Source: Mesodorylaimus sp. YZB2_4 (lineage: Eukaryota > Nematoda > Enoplea > Dorylaimida > Dorylaimidae). Taken from it: DNA of 64,000 nucleotides. This document shows, piece after piece, positions 12,007 to 24,311 of the stretch. The notes below the pieces were generated by a model, which saw only the letters and a program-made list of their open reading frames with translations, did not search any database and was not told the DNA's origin. A program made the position numbers and the translations under genes. Position 1 is the stretch's first letter. Each line of letters starts with the position of its first letter. The stretch spans positions 558,001 through 622,000 of the forward strand of contig JASANH010000913.1 in the NCBI GenBank assembly GCA_030248295.1, read 5' to 3'.

Positions 12007-13175
12007 GTCCGTTTGGTCAAGAGGCAAAAGGGAGATCTTCTCCATCAAGACGAAGATGAAGACTGAAGCGACCCTGTTACAGGTAGTGGGAGGGGAATAA
12101 CGGCCAACGAGAAAGGAGAACAATAGAACTGTGCATTCTACTGGAAGAATAGGCCTTCGTAGCCAACGGAGGAGGCGGACAAGGGCCCGAACGAGAACAA
12201 TGCTGCGGACTAATCGTAGCTCCAAGGAGATGTTAGGTAATGGTCACGCACCAAAAGCCTTTACTCGGTACACTCTTGAAGGCCCACTTGTTTCTGTGAG
12301 CCTTGGCATTCGAGCGTGATACACACACGTCGTGAAAAGCGCGCAGGAGAATCACATCCAGTGCTTTTGACCATCGACTTTATTTGTCAACTTCTCATTC
12401 TTAAAGACAAAGTGCACTCTAAAATCGAATGTATAAAATGTATAAACAGACTGTATTTAAAAAGAATGATATTCAGATTCAGCACCCGCATTTAATAAAC
12501 GAAATGGTCGAATCTGAAGCATTTATTGCAAGAAGTTACAAGCAAAAGCAACGCTACAAGGGGACACATTTTCAGATTCACTAGAGTTCAATATGCAATA
12601 TAAACATTCTTCCCGCTCGGCCTGTGCAGGACCGCACTGGACGAACAAACGTCAATGAACACAGCCAGTAAGCTTCTCGTTGTGACGAAGTCGCTCCAGT
12701 GCGATCAGCAGTGATAACGATTCTGTTGAAAAACGATCGAAACAGGACACGAACAAAACAAGGTCTCCCCTGCGATAGTTCATGCTCCTACTACATTACG
12801 AACGGAATGTCATTGCCTTCGGTAAAACACTGGTTAAAGTAGCGAGTGCTCCAAATTATTTTTGGAGATAGACCCAAACAATTAGACCAAGTCACCGGCC
12901 TCAACATTTCAACGAGGATCACCGTATCTAAGCTCACCGTCATTCGAACTGCTGATGTTAGCACAGAAAACTACCTTCTTGTCCTCAGTGCCTGTCTGTT
13001 GTATCGAGGGCTGTGCCTTCTTCAGTGGCCGGGTAGCCCAGCTTCTGCGTGCAATGGTTGTTTGACAGCTTCTGTAACAACACCTTTATTCCAAGTATTA
13101 GAAGGAGGGTCACTCGGGTCTTCCAAGTGATACATGCCGCAACACCGCGCTATTCATCCGCCATGCATGCGCTAA
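12007..13175. other. Spacer, no gene recognised
   Basis: The first 320 bases are the duplicated flank shared with copy A. The rest shows no conserved coding segment. Confidence 0.4.
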
Positions 13176-13179
13176 CCTC

Positions 13180-13565
13180 ATGGGCGGCCAGGATGTTGCG
13201 GTTTGTGGCTCATCTACCCTCCCTGCTTGGTGGCGAGCGGCTGCGCTCGTCCTGGGTTCAACCCCGACGACGGAGATAGGTTCGTAAACCATGGACCCTC
13301 GCTAACTTTGTACGGCAGGTCGTGGATGACTCAGGTAGCCGTCGGTGCACCGAGTACGAGGCATGAGTCTTACCAACTAGACAGTCTTGGCTGCCGAACT
13401 CTGGGCTCACGATCAGACCCCGCCATCGTCCGACCGAAGGCGCCCACGCGTGAAGGATGCACTGCAGACAAACAGAGGCACGTTGCCGTGTGTGATTGTC
13501 CCCTACAGCCTTGCTTGTAAGGGTTGACTGCCGGCTGGCTGTAAGCAAAGGGGTTAATCCAAAAA
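13180..13565 (+). mobile_element. tRNA-derived SINE-like element, family beta, copy 1
   Basis: The head contains GTGGCGAGCGG and the B-box-like GGGTTCAACCCC. The body aligns with 24312-24690 over some 350 bases: GTAAACCATGGACC versus GAACCATAAACC, CTTGGCTGCCGAACTCTGG versus CTCGGCTGTCGAACACTGG, and CCGCCATCGTCCGA in both. Two copies with a pol III-like box suggest a SINE. Confidence 0.6.
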
Positions 13566-13569
13566 GTGC

Positions 13570-14659
13570 TCTTTTAGTGCGGAATTCTTCATATTGTGGG
13601 CGTCGTTTCCACGTTGCGTACACATCATCAATATTTTGAGCATTCTCGTCACGATTATTGAATAACTCACTCGCAAATATCTCGCTAGGCTTGCTAAAAT
13701 AGAAGACTATAGTTGTCCATAGCTGCCTTATTCGATTTTTTTCGGGGACTACTGATTACCCACTTGAATTGGACTACTGTTTTTCTAAGACTGCTATGCA
13801 AAAATTATTCGCTATAGCCTGAGGTATGCGATTTCCTTTTGGGCGTTGAGTGTGCAGGCTGAAGCACTGTAGTTATGTAGTATGTACTGTACATTTTTAG
13901 TGTGAGTTTCAAGAAATCTGAATCGCTCATCTCGTTTTCTGTCTGACGCGCTTGAAATACCTACTTTTCTCTTTGGCCGCATATTAGTCAGGGTGTTAAG
14001 GTTTTTCAAAACCCTCATTTTTTGAACACCTAAATTTTTGAGCTGGTCGTGCTCCGTGAATTTTATCCTGGCCGTGAAATAATTGGTTTCGAACTCCTCA
14101 TGGCATCTACTGTACATTCGAGATATGCCCAAATATAGAGGGGTCATTTTTGAAGCTTGGCCGATTTGGAGCCGAACTAGTCGATTCTTACAGACAGTGC
14201 CTCTCAATATCATGAGCAAACAGGGCCTCTCTCAAGGTCTTAGCACACTGCTCATCATGGCTTCACTTAAAGCTGATAATGTAAAGTAGATCCATGCTTG
14301 AAACCGTCTACCATAACTTGAAACTGTTTCCATAAAAAAACTGATATTTTCCATACATTTTCACTCTTCACTGATATTCCTGTCGTCCGAGCCAACATGA
14401 TTTGGCTACATTCTGGACATAAGATAATGAAGAGGCACCACTAAAAAGTTATCACACACTAGGTGCTGGGAATTCGGAAAAAATTTTTTCTGTTATACGC
14501 GAGGACTCTCCGTTCGGCAGCCATTGTTGCCACATACACGTTTCTGTGTGTCGCGGAACCACAGGTCTGCCTTTAGTCTGGAGCACGTCCAGGCTCAGCA
14601 GGCTACTGTAAATGCTACGACCTCAGAGCTATACTTGCAGTATGAGTTAAATACATAAT
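13570..14659. other. Spacer, no gene recognised
   Basis: A 135-codon open frame on the minus strand (13812-14219) has no recognisable domain and is not supported. Nothing else was identified. Confidence 0.35.
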
Positions 14660-14666
14660 ATTTTAG
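14660..14666 (+). promoter_or_regulatory. Acceptor-like site just upstream of the TSP1-protein start
   Basis: ATTTTAG ends six bases before the ATG at 14673. It could be the 3' splice site of a 5'UTR intron or a trans-splice acceptor. Confidence 0.35.
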
Positions 14667-14672
14667 ATAATC

Positions 14673-15854
14673 ATGGCCCCCCTCATCCTTGTGGCCATTG
14701 TCTTCGAATGCATCAGCTACGCCGAGTGCAAATGTCCCAACGGAACCTACAACGTAACTTACAAGGAAGGTAGAGGAACGGTGTGCTATCTTGTACTGGA
14801 TCGTTATGAAATCGTCTATATTAGAACAAAGATGTTCCACGAACAACACAAACAAGGTCAGCCCCCTGAAGCTTTGTATTTCCCTGAAAATTACACTCAC
14901 GCTATTAAAATGTGCAAAGGAGCCGGTGGTCTGAGACAAGCACGCGAAAACGACTCGAGAGTCGACGGCTATGCGAAAGAAAATTACTCAGCCTGGGAAG
15001 CTCTAGCTCTGCCAGAAAATAAAGTCTTCTTCACCATGGCTAGCCCACCCACAAGACGAGACTTGAAGGAAGTTGTCCTACCTTTTTTAACTACATTACT
15101 AAGAGAAAAGTTTACCTTTAAAAAGGGGGATTTCCAATTTTTTTTACACGGCAGCCATGGGACAGTCATGAGGACATTGGGACAAGGCGAATACAAAGGA
15201 CTCATGCCGAGAACTAGTAAGCCAGGAATTCGCAGGAATGGCGAATGCGCATATTATGTCCAAAGTGAGACAAACCCTGACTATAGCGGGCTGTACAACA
15301 TAGAATGTAACAATCCATACAATATGGCAAAAGACGACTACCCGACTATCAGCCCCGAAATTATTGTGGTGTGCGAGTTCCCTGAACCAGAAGATTGTCG
15401 CGAAGTAGAAACTTGGTTTTGTGACCCGTCGGATGGGAAGGAATGCGTTCAAAAAATGAACCTGACAAGCAACACGCCACACCCACTGGGCAAACAGTGT
15501 CATAAGCCTATTCCTCCCGGGGTCGACTTCGGCCCATGCGTGAATGACGAGGCGTTTCCTGACGGCTTTACAAGAATGGATATATCTCAATGCAGACGTA
15601 ATTGCGAATGGGAACAGTGGACACCCAAATGCAGACGGCCGTGTGAAAAAATCCGCAGATTTAGAAAAGTTAAAACTAAAGCGCAGCATGGAGGATTCCC
15701 GTGCAGTGGCAACGTGACCGAGATATATTGGTGTCCAGCTTGGCAGCCATGCTCCGGACCACATTCAACAAAAAGCGAGTGGATCATATTTCAAGTTTAC
15801 ATTATAGCCGCAGGTTCGTGGATTTTTATGTATTTTCACTCTAAAATGTCGTGA
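14673..15854 (+). CDS. Intronless secreted, membrane-anchored protein with a TSP type-1 domain
   Basis: A single open frame encodes 393 aa. An N-terminal signal peptide (MAPLILVAIVFECISYAEC) is followed by about 290 residues rich in Cys and N-glycosylation sequons, of no family I recognise (it could be a diverged lectin-like fold). A TSP1-like module lies at about residues 311-360 (CEWEQWTPKC, RRPCEKIRRFRK, GGFPCSG, YWCPAWQPC). A C-terminal hydrophobic segment lies at about 370-388 (WIIFQVYIIAAGSWIFMYF), with only KMS near the end, consistent with a tail anchor or GPI signal. The absence of introns is odd beside its multi-exon neighbours and could reflect retroposition. It sits inside the lectin/PAN cluster, so a shared surface-recognition role is a guess. 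Confidence 0.75.
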   Translation: MAPLILVAIVFECISYAECKCPNGTYNVTYKEGRGTVCYLVLDRYEIVYIRTKMFHEQHKQGQPPEALYFPENYTHAIKMCKGAGGLRQARENDSRVDGYAKENYSAWEALALPENKVFFTMASPPTRRDLKEVVLPFLTTLLREKFTFKKGDFQFFLHGSHGTVMRTLGQGEYKGLMPRTSKPGIRRNGECAYYVQSETNPDYSGLYNIECNNPYNMAKDDYPTISPEIIVVCEFPEPEDCREVETWFCDPSDGKECVQKMNLTSNTPHPLGKQCHKPIPPGVDFGPCVNDEAFPDGFTRMDISQCRRNCEWEQWTPKCRRPCEKIRRFRKVKTKAQHGGFPCSGNVTEIYWCPAWQPCSGPHSTKSEWIIFQVYIIAAGSWIFMYFHSKMS

Positions 15855-15961
15855 TAGAATTAAGATTATCGTGTCTTTATTATTATATTTCGAATGAATA
15901 CACTATTGTTTTAGGGGAAATATGCAGGTCATTGTTGTTTAATCTTTTGGAGATTGTGCTT

Positions 15962-15967
15962 AATAAA
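15962..15967 (+). terminator. Polyadenylation signal AATAAA
   Basis: AATAAA lies about 108 bases after the stop of the TSP1-domain gene. Confidence 0.5.
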
Positions 15968-15969
15968 TG

Positions 15970-18900
15970 ACTGTTTTAAAGTTGAAGGAGAATCTTTAAT
16001 GCATGGATGCCTTGCATCCCACGTTTTCATTCTGCGTAACCTCCAAGAATGTCAAACAAATTGTAGGATGTGACAATGGCCGAATTTTTCTGAGTGATTT
16101 TTGCATAAGGAAGAATCCATATCTGCGAGTTCTCATATTACTTACATTCTTAGCAACTCTGATGAATGGGTGGGACCAGCCATAGTCTGAGAAGGAACTG
16201 ATCATTTTTGTAGGGCGTAGGAGTATCTACAATCACATTTGATTCCTGAATATGACAAATAAGTTCTTGGGTATACCTGGCTGGAAAGCCTGGTATTTAG
16301 TCTGTGCTGAAACACCAAGTCTGCACCAAAACTACCCCTTGACGATCATTCATGCTGCATTGAAAAAAATTTTGCTGTGTTAAAAACTCATAGGTACCCT
16401 TATATTTCTCCATCAGTAGCGAAGGTTCTGGGAGGAGCTAATTTCCAACACAATATCTTTCTAAGCAGTACCTTTTGTAAAGACTAGATGCATACTCAAG
16501 CGTGGGTTAGTATATATTTAGGCAATAGCTCAGTTCTACAACCAGATGAATCGGCTCTTTAGGTGTTTCGGTGGATTTTTGTAGCTGCGTCTGTATGAGT
16601 GCCTTGTAGTGAAGGATGAAAGATTGCTAATGGATTTGCTCATCGATACCAATTTTTCACTCTATTAAGGGGAACGGAAAATGTGCTAAATGTCGTTAGC
16701 CAAGTTTCGCAGTGTTGCTGCTATAGCAGCATCGAGAGCATATCTTAAGGCGCATCACGCTCCTTATTTTTAGTAAGCTCCAGTAGATAATGTCTGCTTT
16801 TGTGTTTCCCTCTATGTTTCTGTCACGCAATCCACACTGATGATTATCCTTGCTGAAAGGCGATTGCTTGTTTACCCGATGTCTAAGGACACATACTGCA
16901 CGCTGGGAATATGAAAAGCAGGTACAAGATTCCATTGTCTAATGCTTTCGCAAAAATGCAAATCAGAAGTTGATTCGTGTTTTGGCAAATTGGCTTCACC
17001 TGTCACCTGATCAGAGACATTTGGATAACCAATTGCAACGATCATGCTCCGATAAACACGCATACAACGACTGGTATTGTCAGTTGATGGCAAAGATGCT
17101 TTTTGGTGGTTTGGTACTTTTCTTAGTTTTGTAAGGAGATATATAAGATCCAGTTTGTGTGCGCCATGATAATGATATCTGTGTCTGGTGCATTGATCGC
17201 TACCTTTCCCTGTTAGGCCTAAGTCAACATTGGGTACAAGTTATGCTGACTGGTTCCCTGGTCTTCTTTTGTTTTGTGAATTGCACTGTTAACCTGATGT
17301 CGGTATCTTACGATCGTCGTCGTTAGTCAGTCTACTCGGTGTATCTCGTAGTGTACGGTGCGGTCGAATAAATCTATAACAACACTCGACTTGTTGTGAG
17401 ACAAGACGTCTTACAGTTTGTCCTAGTTACTAGCTGCTGTGTCCGCTTATGATGTTGGTTTGGGTGTAATTTGATATCAGCACAGTCCATAGACCAAAGT
17501 CTGAGGAACAGAGACATTGATACTGTCCCCATTTTAGACAGCTTGAAACAAGACGTGTCTGTTGACAAAGTTCCAAAAAAGGAAGCCCCCAGGGCTGGTG
17601 TCCACGGGTGATATGGTCATGGGAAAAATTTGACTACGCTCAGTCATTTAGGCATGTTGATTGAGGACTATGTATCCATGCTTGCACTTGTAAAACTAGT
17701 TCGAGCTCATTTAGTTTATTTTAAACTAGTCTAACAGCAGTCAATGTGCTCATAAATACGAATGGAGTGAGTAGAATTAAAGAGAGCATTGAAATGTTCC
17801 CGGAGCTTGCTATTGTTGTGGGCCTGACTAGTGGAATTTGTTGATAGCTCAGCATTTGTTACTTTCGTCATCACATTGGAAGCCGATGAGGTGGAAATAG
17901 CTGCCGTGAGCTGTCAGTGATCGACGTTATAGTCGGCGACGATGAAGAAAGAGATGGAGACCACGCCTTGAACCGAGGACTATCCAGACACTCGAGTTAC
18001 TAAAGGTAAGCCATGCCAGTATATAGACGTTAGACCTCTGAGCTTCACCACCCTCGCAATGGCAAGTAATTGAGGCCTTTATTACAAGAGCTGACATGAG
18101 CGTTAAGGCATGCTTTACATAGTATAAGTGCTGACGAGGTTGCAGGCGAAATGGTAACTGGGGTTCAACTCCCAGAAGGTCCTGCTATTTTGGCATTCGC
18201 ATAACCTGGATTAAGGATCAAAAAGTTAAAGCAAAGACATGTTCAAATTCCAATAGGGTAAGGTCTTTCAAAATTCATTAATGCATACGGTCATTGTTTT
18301 ATGTTTTTCTAATAAGTAACAGAAATTTTGCCGCACTAACGCATAGATTAATAGCATCGTGGTCTTGCTGTACGCCTTGATTTCTCGCCAGGAAATATGG
18401 TAAAGGGAAATTTGTGCTTTAGCGCCTGCTTTTAATATTTATTGGTCGAAGAAAGAAAGTAAATAGAATTTCTTAAATGAGGCATGGTTTTTTAGTTCCC
18501 ATCGTCACTGATGAAGTGCACGGTAGACTTGGTTGGAATTAACTTGAGAAACTGTGAATTCGTGTGCTATCTTGATCGGCGCGTCATCAAGGTCATAGCC
18601 ACGCTGATCTGGGCCTGTGATGCACCCTGGCCACGATGGGAAGTCATGATCCTCGCCCAGAGATACGCACAAAAATCACCAGAATTAGTTTGCACGCCCA
18701 GCCTCCCAACATGAATCCGACCGCGATGGTCGACCATCGTGCATGATTGAAACGCTGTCCAAATTTGCGTGGCTTACAGCAAAACAATACTAAAACCTGG
18801 ACAACGCTTTGCGAGTTTGATGAGAGCAGGACAAAGCGAGTTTGACGAGTAATCCATGGCCGTGACAAACTTCCCAAACTCTGTTATTGATCGACTGATC

Positions 18901-19610
18901 CTATTCACAAATTCTGATACGAACGCTGTCTTGCGTTCCTACTAGAAACCAAAAGCTCCTCGGTTGGAAGTCTAATACATTCTCTAAAGGCACACTGCGC
19001 AGGGAGCCTGTCTGAAATCTTATAACCACCAAATGAACCATACATCATTTACTTGTTTTTAACTTTGAACTTTTATTTCTTGTGAGGAACTTTTTTGTGC
19101 CGAATGAAACCTCACCCGAGTGCCTCCAGCGAGACCTAGCGAGATTATATGGTAAACTGTTAACGTCAATTTTTCCCGTGCCTACTTTTGGTTTCACTCT
19201 TCCGGAAACCCTGTCATAATTTGCTTTATTCAACTATAACAAAAGCACAGCCGTGGTCAAATGCCAGGTGTTTTGCTATCACCTTGGGAACTAGCCCCTG
19301 AAACAATCACTTAGTGTCGCCCACCCGTCCAGCTCTCAGAAGCTGGTTCTATTCTTCGGATACTAACAATAAGATAATAAGCTTTCGTTCTGAAAGACTC
19401 ATCGATTTTTCCATACTCCACAGCGACTGATAGTCGTCGGTATCGTTGAATGAATGCGAACGCTGTACCTGAAAATTCATAAAGCACGAAGTTTTGAGAT
19501 ACGTAGGAGGGCCGTCAATGGCTGAAAAAATGAAATTTAAAGAGTCTTCTTTCGAGGATGCTTTAGTCTGACTCAAGCCTGCCGAAGTTGTCAGTGGTGT
19601 TCTTAAGAGA
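15970..19610. other. Long gene-poor spacer
   Basis: No conserved coding segment was recognised on either strand. At 18129-18185 there is a tRNA-like piece (CTGACGAGGTTGCAGGCGAA with GGGGTTCAACTCCC), probably a SINE remnant. Around 17367 an AATAAA followed by CAACACTCGACTTGTTGTGAG has the look of an LTR end, but no partner copy or target duplication was found. Confidence 0.35.
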
Positions 19611-19618
19611 GCGCTGGC

Positions 19619-20765
19619 ATGGCATTTATGTGTTCTGTGACAACTGTACCAGTTCTCACGATCAGTCTAGTATATCTCTACATTAGAGAATGTGCTGCAT
19701 GTTCAGCAACACACAACAGTGTCACGATCGCGGGCCAGTGTTTCTTTCTTGGCAAAGCGCGCACTAGTTGGACTGGCGCCTGGACGTACTGTCAAAACAA
19801 CGGAGCCACGTTGGGTCAATTTCACACTAGCATGGAATACGACGCTATCAAGCAGCTGATGATGGTAAGATTACATGCCCTCTTTTCGCACTGTCCATGT
19901 AATGACTGGCTTTTAATGTCTGCTCTGCTCTGTTCTTGATGTTTCGTGCCTGGCGGTTATCTGCAGAATGCAGAAATTTCTACCTTGTGGGCGCCAGCTG
20001 CATAGAAGCTTTTTATTGTAAAAATCTTAGCAGCTAACGTTTGGCACGTCGCACGAAACTTGATCATAATAGAGGGACTTCACCCGCGTAGTTTAAATGA
20101 TTTTACAACCTAGCGGGCGAAGCAGTTAACAAAACTAGAATTTTTGTTCAGCAAGAATTCGGGCTAATAACTCATTCAGTTTGGTTCGCTCTACGACGCG
20201 ATAACCTCATTGTCGGGAAACCGTGCTCGATCACCAACACAACAACTTTCTACTATGACAATGCTACGACACCAAACACCAACATGGCGGCTGGCGATTT
20301 GTGGATCCGAAACCACGCCTGCCAAGACGTGGACGTTGGTGGAGAATACTACATGGTTATCGCTTTTAATAGCAACAAGACTCGGATATGCGACCTTCCT
20401 AACGCACCTGGCGGGATCCCGTATTATCCGCTTTGCCAAATTTCAAGTAGTAACTCATTCAGCATGTTAAAAATAGGAACTTACCACAAAAAATTATTCC
20501 AGGCTGCGCCAAACGAAGTTTCGCTCGCACAGGACCATGCATTTCGGAAAAACCTATTATGTCATATCCTGTCGATAACTACCAGGACTGCGCTGACGTG
20601 TGCTCAGCTAAGTCGTGGTGTCGCAGCTTTAACTATTTGGCCAGTCCACCAGCCTGTTCCAGTTACACTTGCGAGCTGTTCTCATGGACTGTCAACGAAC
20701 CCGCACCCACTGGTCCACGCACAACTTCAGATCCCGACTGTTATCACTATGAGGTGAATATGTAG
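19619..20765 (+). CDS. Secreted C-type-lectin-like plus PAN/apple protein, copy C
   Basis: Exons 19619-19864, 20152-20446 and 20503-20765 total 804 bases, or 267 aa, with clean GT..AG borders and continuous frame. It has a signal peptide (MAFMCSVTTVPVLTISLVYL), first lectin half (GQCFFLG, SWTGAWTYC, NGATLGQF, MEYDAI), second half (FYYDNATTPNTN, MAAGDLWIRNHACQ, GEYYMVI) and a PAN module (GPCISEKP, DCADVC, WCRSFN, YTCELFSW, DCYHYEVNM-stop). Intron phases and protein endings are the same as in copy A, which lies in the opposite orientation about 10 kb away. Both intact copies keep all PAN cysteines. It is likely a secreted recognition protein; no calcium-site motif is seen. Confidence 0.8.
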
Positions 20766-20769
20766 GCGA

Positions 20770-21840
20770 TGTGTTTCAGAGACACAAGAGTGTTCCTGCA
20801 GCTCAAAAAGTATAACCACGCGTGTGTGATTGATTCTTTGAATGGCAGACCTATATCCTATTATGTGATTGATTTATGAACTTTTATGCACTGAGAAGTA
20901 AAACTCATCAATGATCCTGCAGCTACTGTACGCATGACTTTCACACAGTAGGGTTTTGTTGGCAAAGACAGGGAATACTATGCAGCATCTAAACGAGCGT
21001 TGTGATAGCACATGAGTGCAGCAACTTTTACAGAGGGCGTTTGTGGTAGCATGGGCCCACAGTATTTGCAGTCATGGGTGTCCACACATGTTTTCACTAG
21101 TTCCTGCCACGAAATTTACGCTGTTCTTCTGCACATCATCGTGAAACGATTGTGGTGTCATGGCAGTGACATGAACTAATGCGGCCTGATGAACCAGTCC
21201 AGGGCCCCGTTGCATAAAAGTCATGCAGTAAACTTTTTATGCCGGCTTTCATGCCAAATTAATTTGCCCATGCTGTAGCATATAACGGCTTATGACAGCA
21301 GTATCGTAGGGGCGAACGCGTAATCGAAAATTCGGCATAAAACCAAGCCACCTGCTGGAACGAGCTTTGGCGAGTGTGTAAGCTCATGACAAGTTTTTGA
21401 ATTGTGGACATGGAAAATTGGTTCAGCATCCAGCATCCAATACTCAAAAGCTAATTATCGCTCTATGACCAGCGAAAATAAGTACGATCTGTCCAGCTGA
21501 ATCGATGCATCGAAAGGCAATACCACGGGTGGCGAGAGAAAGAGGTGGGAGGAAATTATCGACATTTGCATGAACGAGTTTGAGTTCGCTGCTGGTACTT
21601 AAGAGTCTTTGCAAAATGGTGTCGAAGAGTGGTGTTTATCAGGATTTTAGTTAGTAGTTGTACCATACGACCACGTACCACCTTAGTGTTGTTAGCGACG
21701 TTTTTCGGATCCATTCTTTAAAATCACCTTCTTTGCCCAATTAGACGCACTGGCATCTGCCACTTCAACAGCGGGCCTGTGGGTAGTTCATGACTAAGAA
21801 ACAGAAAATATGCCAATACCTCACGGTTTAGCGATTACGC
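20770..21840. other. Spacer, no gene recognised
   Basis: No coding segment or repeat was identified. Confidence 0.35.
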
Positions 21841-21842
21841 AC

Positions 21843-22170
21843 AGATGTTTTAACTCTGGCCATCTGAGAACTTAGTGAAGTTCTCCCTGCGCCTCGCACG
21901 CCTGGTGGTGGGTGACTCAACCTTCATCCCTCCGGGGTCGAATGAGGAGAGGCCTTATGGAGCAGGAGGCTCCCGAATCCGGGTCCCCTCACGGGGCACG
22001 GGCTGGGTATGGGCGCCGACATCGCTGGTAGCGACTAGCACGCCCCCCCTAGCTCAGCATGCATCCCGGATAGACCCTAGTCGATGGCAAGATACAGTCA
22101 ACTAACAAGCCCCATTCCGCGGGTAAAGGGACAAAAATCGACCCCCCCTCCCCCGGACCGACCAGGATGG
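21843..22170 (+). mobile_element. SINE-like element, family gamma, copy 2
   Basis: The body matches 5840-6175, including the GAATCCGGGTCCCCTCACGG and GACCCTAGTCGATGGCAAG landmarks. The pol III-like head of copy 1 is missing, so this copy is 5' truncated. Confidence 0.6.
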
Positions 22171-23205
22171 GAAAACAAATATGCTGTCGCGGTGCATAAA
22201 CATCTCATACTACACCGGAAAGAATATTTGACGGGACTTTAGTAATAAAAAAGATGTTTCCTAAGTGGATTTGTGATTATGCAGTAGTTGTGGGGTGCTT
22301 TTACTGCAAGGATATGTCGTATAGCCTGCCCAAGGGTCACCCTGCCACAATTATTTAGATCGATAAGAGGCTAGGGGAGGTAGAAAACTGTGCTCATTAA
22401 GGGAATCAAAGCACTGGTGCTTCGGCTGATTTTAACTTTGGTGTCCAATGATCAATTTTCTGGACGATGCCGCTTTTTTGCGAAATTCAGTTCAAGCCCT
22501 CGAATAAACTGCCCGTCCGTATTTTAAATAATAAATTTTCCAGGTATATGATTAATTCAGCGGAACTTTTGTGATGGCTCAATAAGTATGTGTAGGCCGA
22601 TGTTTTGCATGACTGCGCTTGCCTGCCTACGATGCGAACTTTGAAGCCAACAAAGCGCCTAAAAATACCGCATTCCCCGCTTCAGAAAACTCTCAGAAAA
22701 ATCAGAGATTATGGCTGAAGAGATAAGCGAAAATGTGCGTTGATCCATTTCCGCCGTTTGTGCGGCCGCTACTACTTAATCAAGGGTACCACCCATTCTC
22801 AGATAACTCGCTTTCCATAATTCTTTACATTATTTTGCTTAATCTACGAAGATTCGCGCCTCCTGTTTTATTAGTTTTTCAAAGACTTGAGGGACTGACA
22901 AATCAACCCATGGAAAGGAATCGCACATCAGGCTCACTGAGCTCGCAGCGCGGCTAAATATTGAAGCCGCTGTGCAGGTATAAACAGGCGCAGAGGGGGG
23001 AAAAGATCTTTTACGAAAACGTCTTTATTATCCTCGACACAAAAAAGCGCTGTAATCGCCTGCAGCTCCTACACGAATGCTTAACTGGTAATACTGAATG
23101 CCGACTAGGTTTTTCTTAACAACCAAGAAAATCACATTCGTTTCAGGAAAATGCCTGACATATATGAAGCATTTTGTTCAACATCCTCTGCTCGCATATT
23201 TATCC
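22171..23205. other. Spacer, no gene recognised
   Basis: No supported coding or repeat feature was seen. Confidence 0.35.
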
Positions 23206-23206
23206 T

Positions 23207-23472
23207 CTAAATGCCCCCAGAGTGTTCGAAGTGATAACAGTCTGGATTCCAACTTGTGCTTGGACCAGTGAGTGGTGGTTCGTTGACAGTCCACGAGAAC
23301 AGCTCGCAAGTGATAGTGGAACAGGCAGCTTGGTTGGCAAGAAGGTTGAAACTGCGACACCAGACCTGACATGAACATGCGTCAGCGCAGGCTTGGTAGT
23401 GATCGGCAGGGATAGAGACGACGGGTTTCTCCGTTATGCATGGTCCCATACGGGTGTAACTCCGTCCGCTGC
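23207..23472 (-). pseudogene. Isolated PAN/apple exon of the lectin family, copy D
   Basis: A single segment equals exon 3 of copies A and C: MGPCITEKP, ACADAC, WCRSFN, TITCELFSW and DCYHFE, preceded by an acceptor (TTCTTCTTCAG). The first exon cysteine is Ser (SSGRSY instead of SCERNY), and the normal stop is replaced by a short HSGGI extension. No lectin exons were found between 23473 and 24300, so it is an orphan exon, either a pseudogene or a part of an unseen gene. Confidence 0.65.
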
Positions 23473-23474
23473 CT

Positions 23475-24310
23475 GAAGAAGAACTTCTTTTTAGGATATT
23501 TAAACCCGTATCTATAGCGTAGCGTGCAATACGTAGTCGCTGCATAATGCTACGTGTAGGCGCCTTAAATTGTCAGGACAGATGATTTTGTATGATGGTC
23601 AGATTCAGTTTTGGAGTATTCGGCTAGGGTTTTGCACCCTTTTGACTACTTTGGTCATCATAAACTGCTAGCACCACTCAAGCTGGTCTCCACCGACTGA
23701 CACGGAATGTTTCCAAAACGTGCTCGTGATCGATACGAGTGTCAAAATATAGATGCCGACAAAAGAAGAAGCCGCAGAAGTTGTGACGGCTGCTCAACGT
23801 TTTGGTCAAGCGTGGCAGGCAATCGGAGCGACAAGCCAAATTTAAATTTTACTGAGTGATTTAGTGCACCTGCATATCAGCTTTAGCCTACGTTGAGCGA
23901 GACCAGTGTGCGCATGTAAGCCGGTCACGGCCAACTAGACGCGGTCAACCGGGCGCTGGCCAGCTGGACGTTAGATTAACTAGGCGCGTGACGTGACCAT
24001 CACATGGAAAACCACCATAGTGGCCACTGCGCCACTACGGACACCCCAAATCCACCAAAGTAGTGGAATTCCACTACGTCCGGCAACGCTGTAGGTACTG
24101 CGATTTAGAAAAAAAGCTAACGAACTTCACAAAAAATCAAGGTGTGCGCGCGGCAACCCTTGCTGCCAGCTCAGTGAAATGCACTATACCAATTTTACCG
24201 ACTTTACTGTGTGGCCAAGGTTTGGCGCGCTGAAATATAGTTTGGCGGACTATAAGGTTGGGCAGCTCGCATTAGGCCGTGAACTATGGTTTCAGGTACT
24301 GGCATCGAGC
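23475..24310. other. Spacer with a perfect 18-bp palindrome
   Basis: No gene was recognised. GTAGTGGAATTCCACTAC at 24060-24077 is a perfect palindrome. Related CCACTACGG and CCACCATAGTGG words lie just upstream (24013-24040), suggesting remnants of an inverted-repeat element. Confidence 0.4.
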
Positions 24311-24311
24311 C

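Noticed and set aside
13812..14219. 135-codon open frame on the minus strand
   Set aside because: No domain, signal peptide, splice partner or paralog is visible in the window.
17155..17420. Possible solo LTR around an AATAAA
   Set aside because: No second LTR, primer-binding site, target duplication or polymerase frame could be found.
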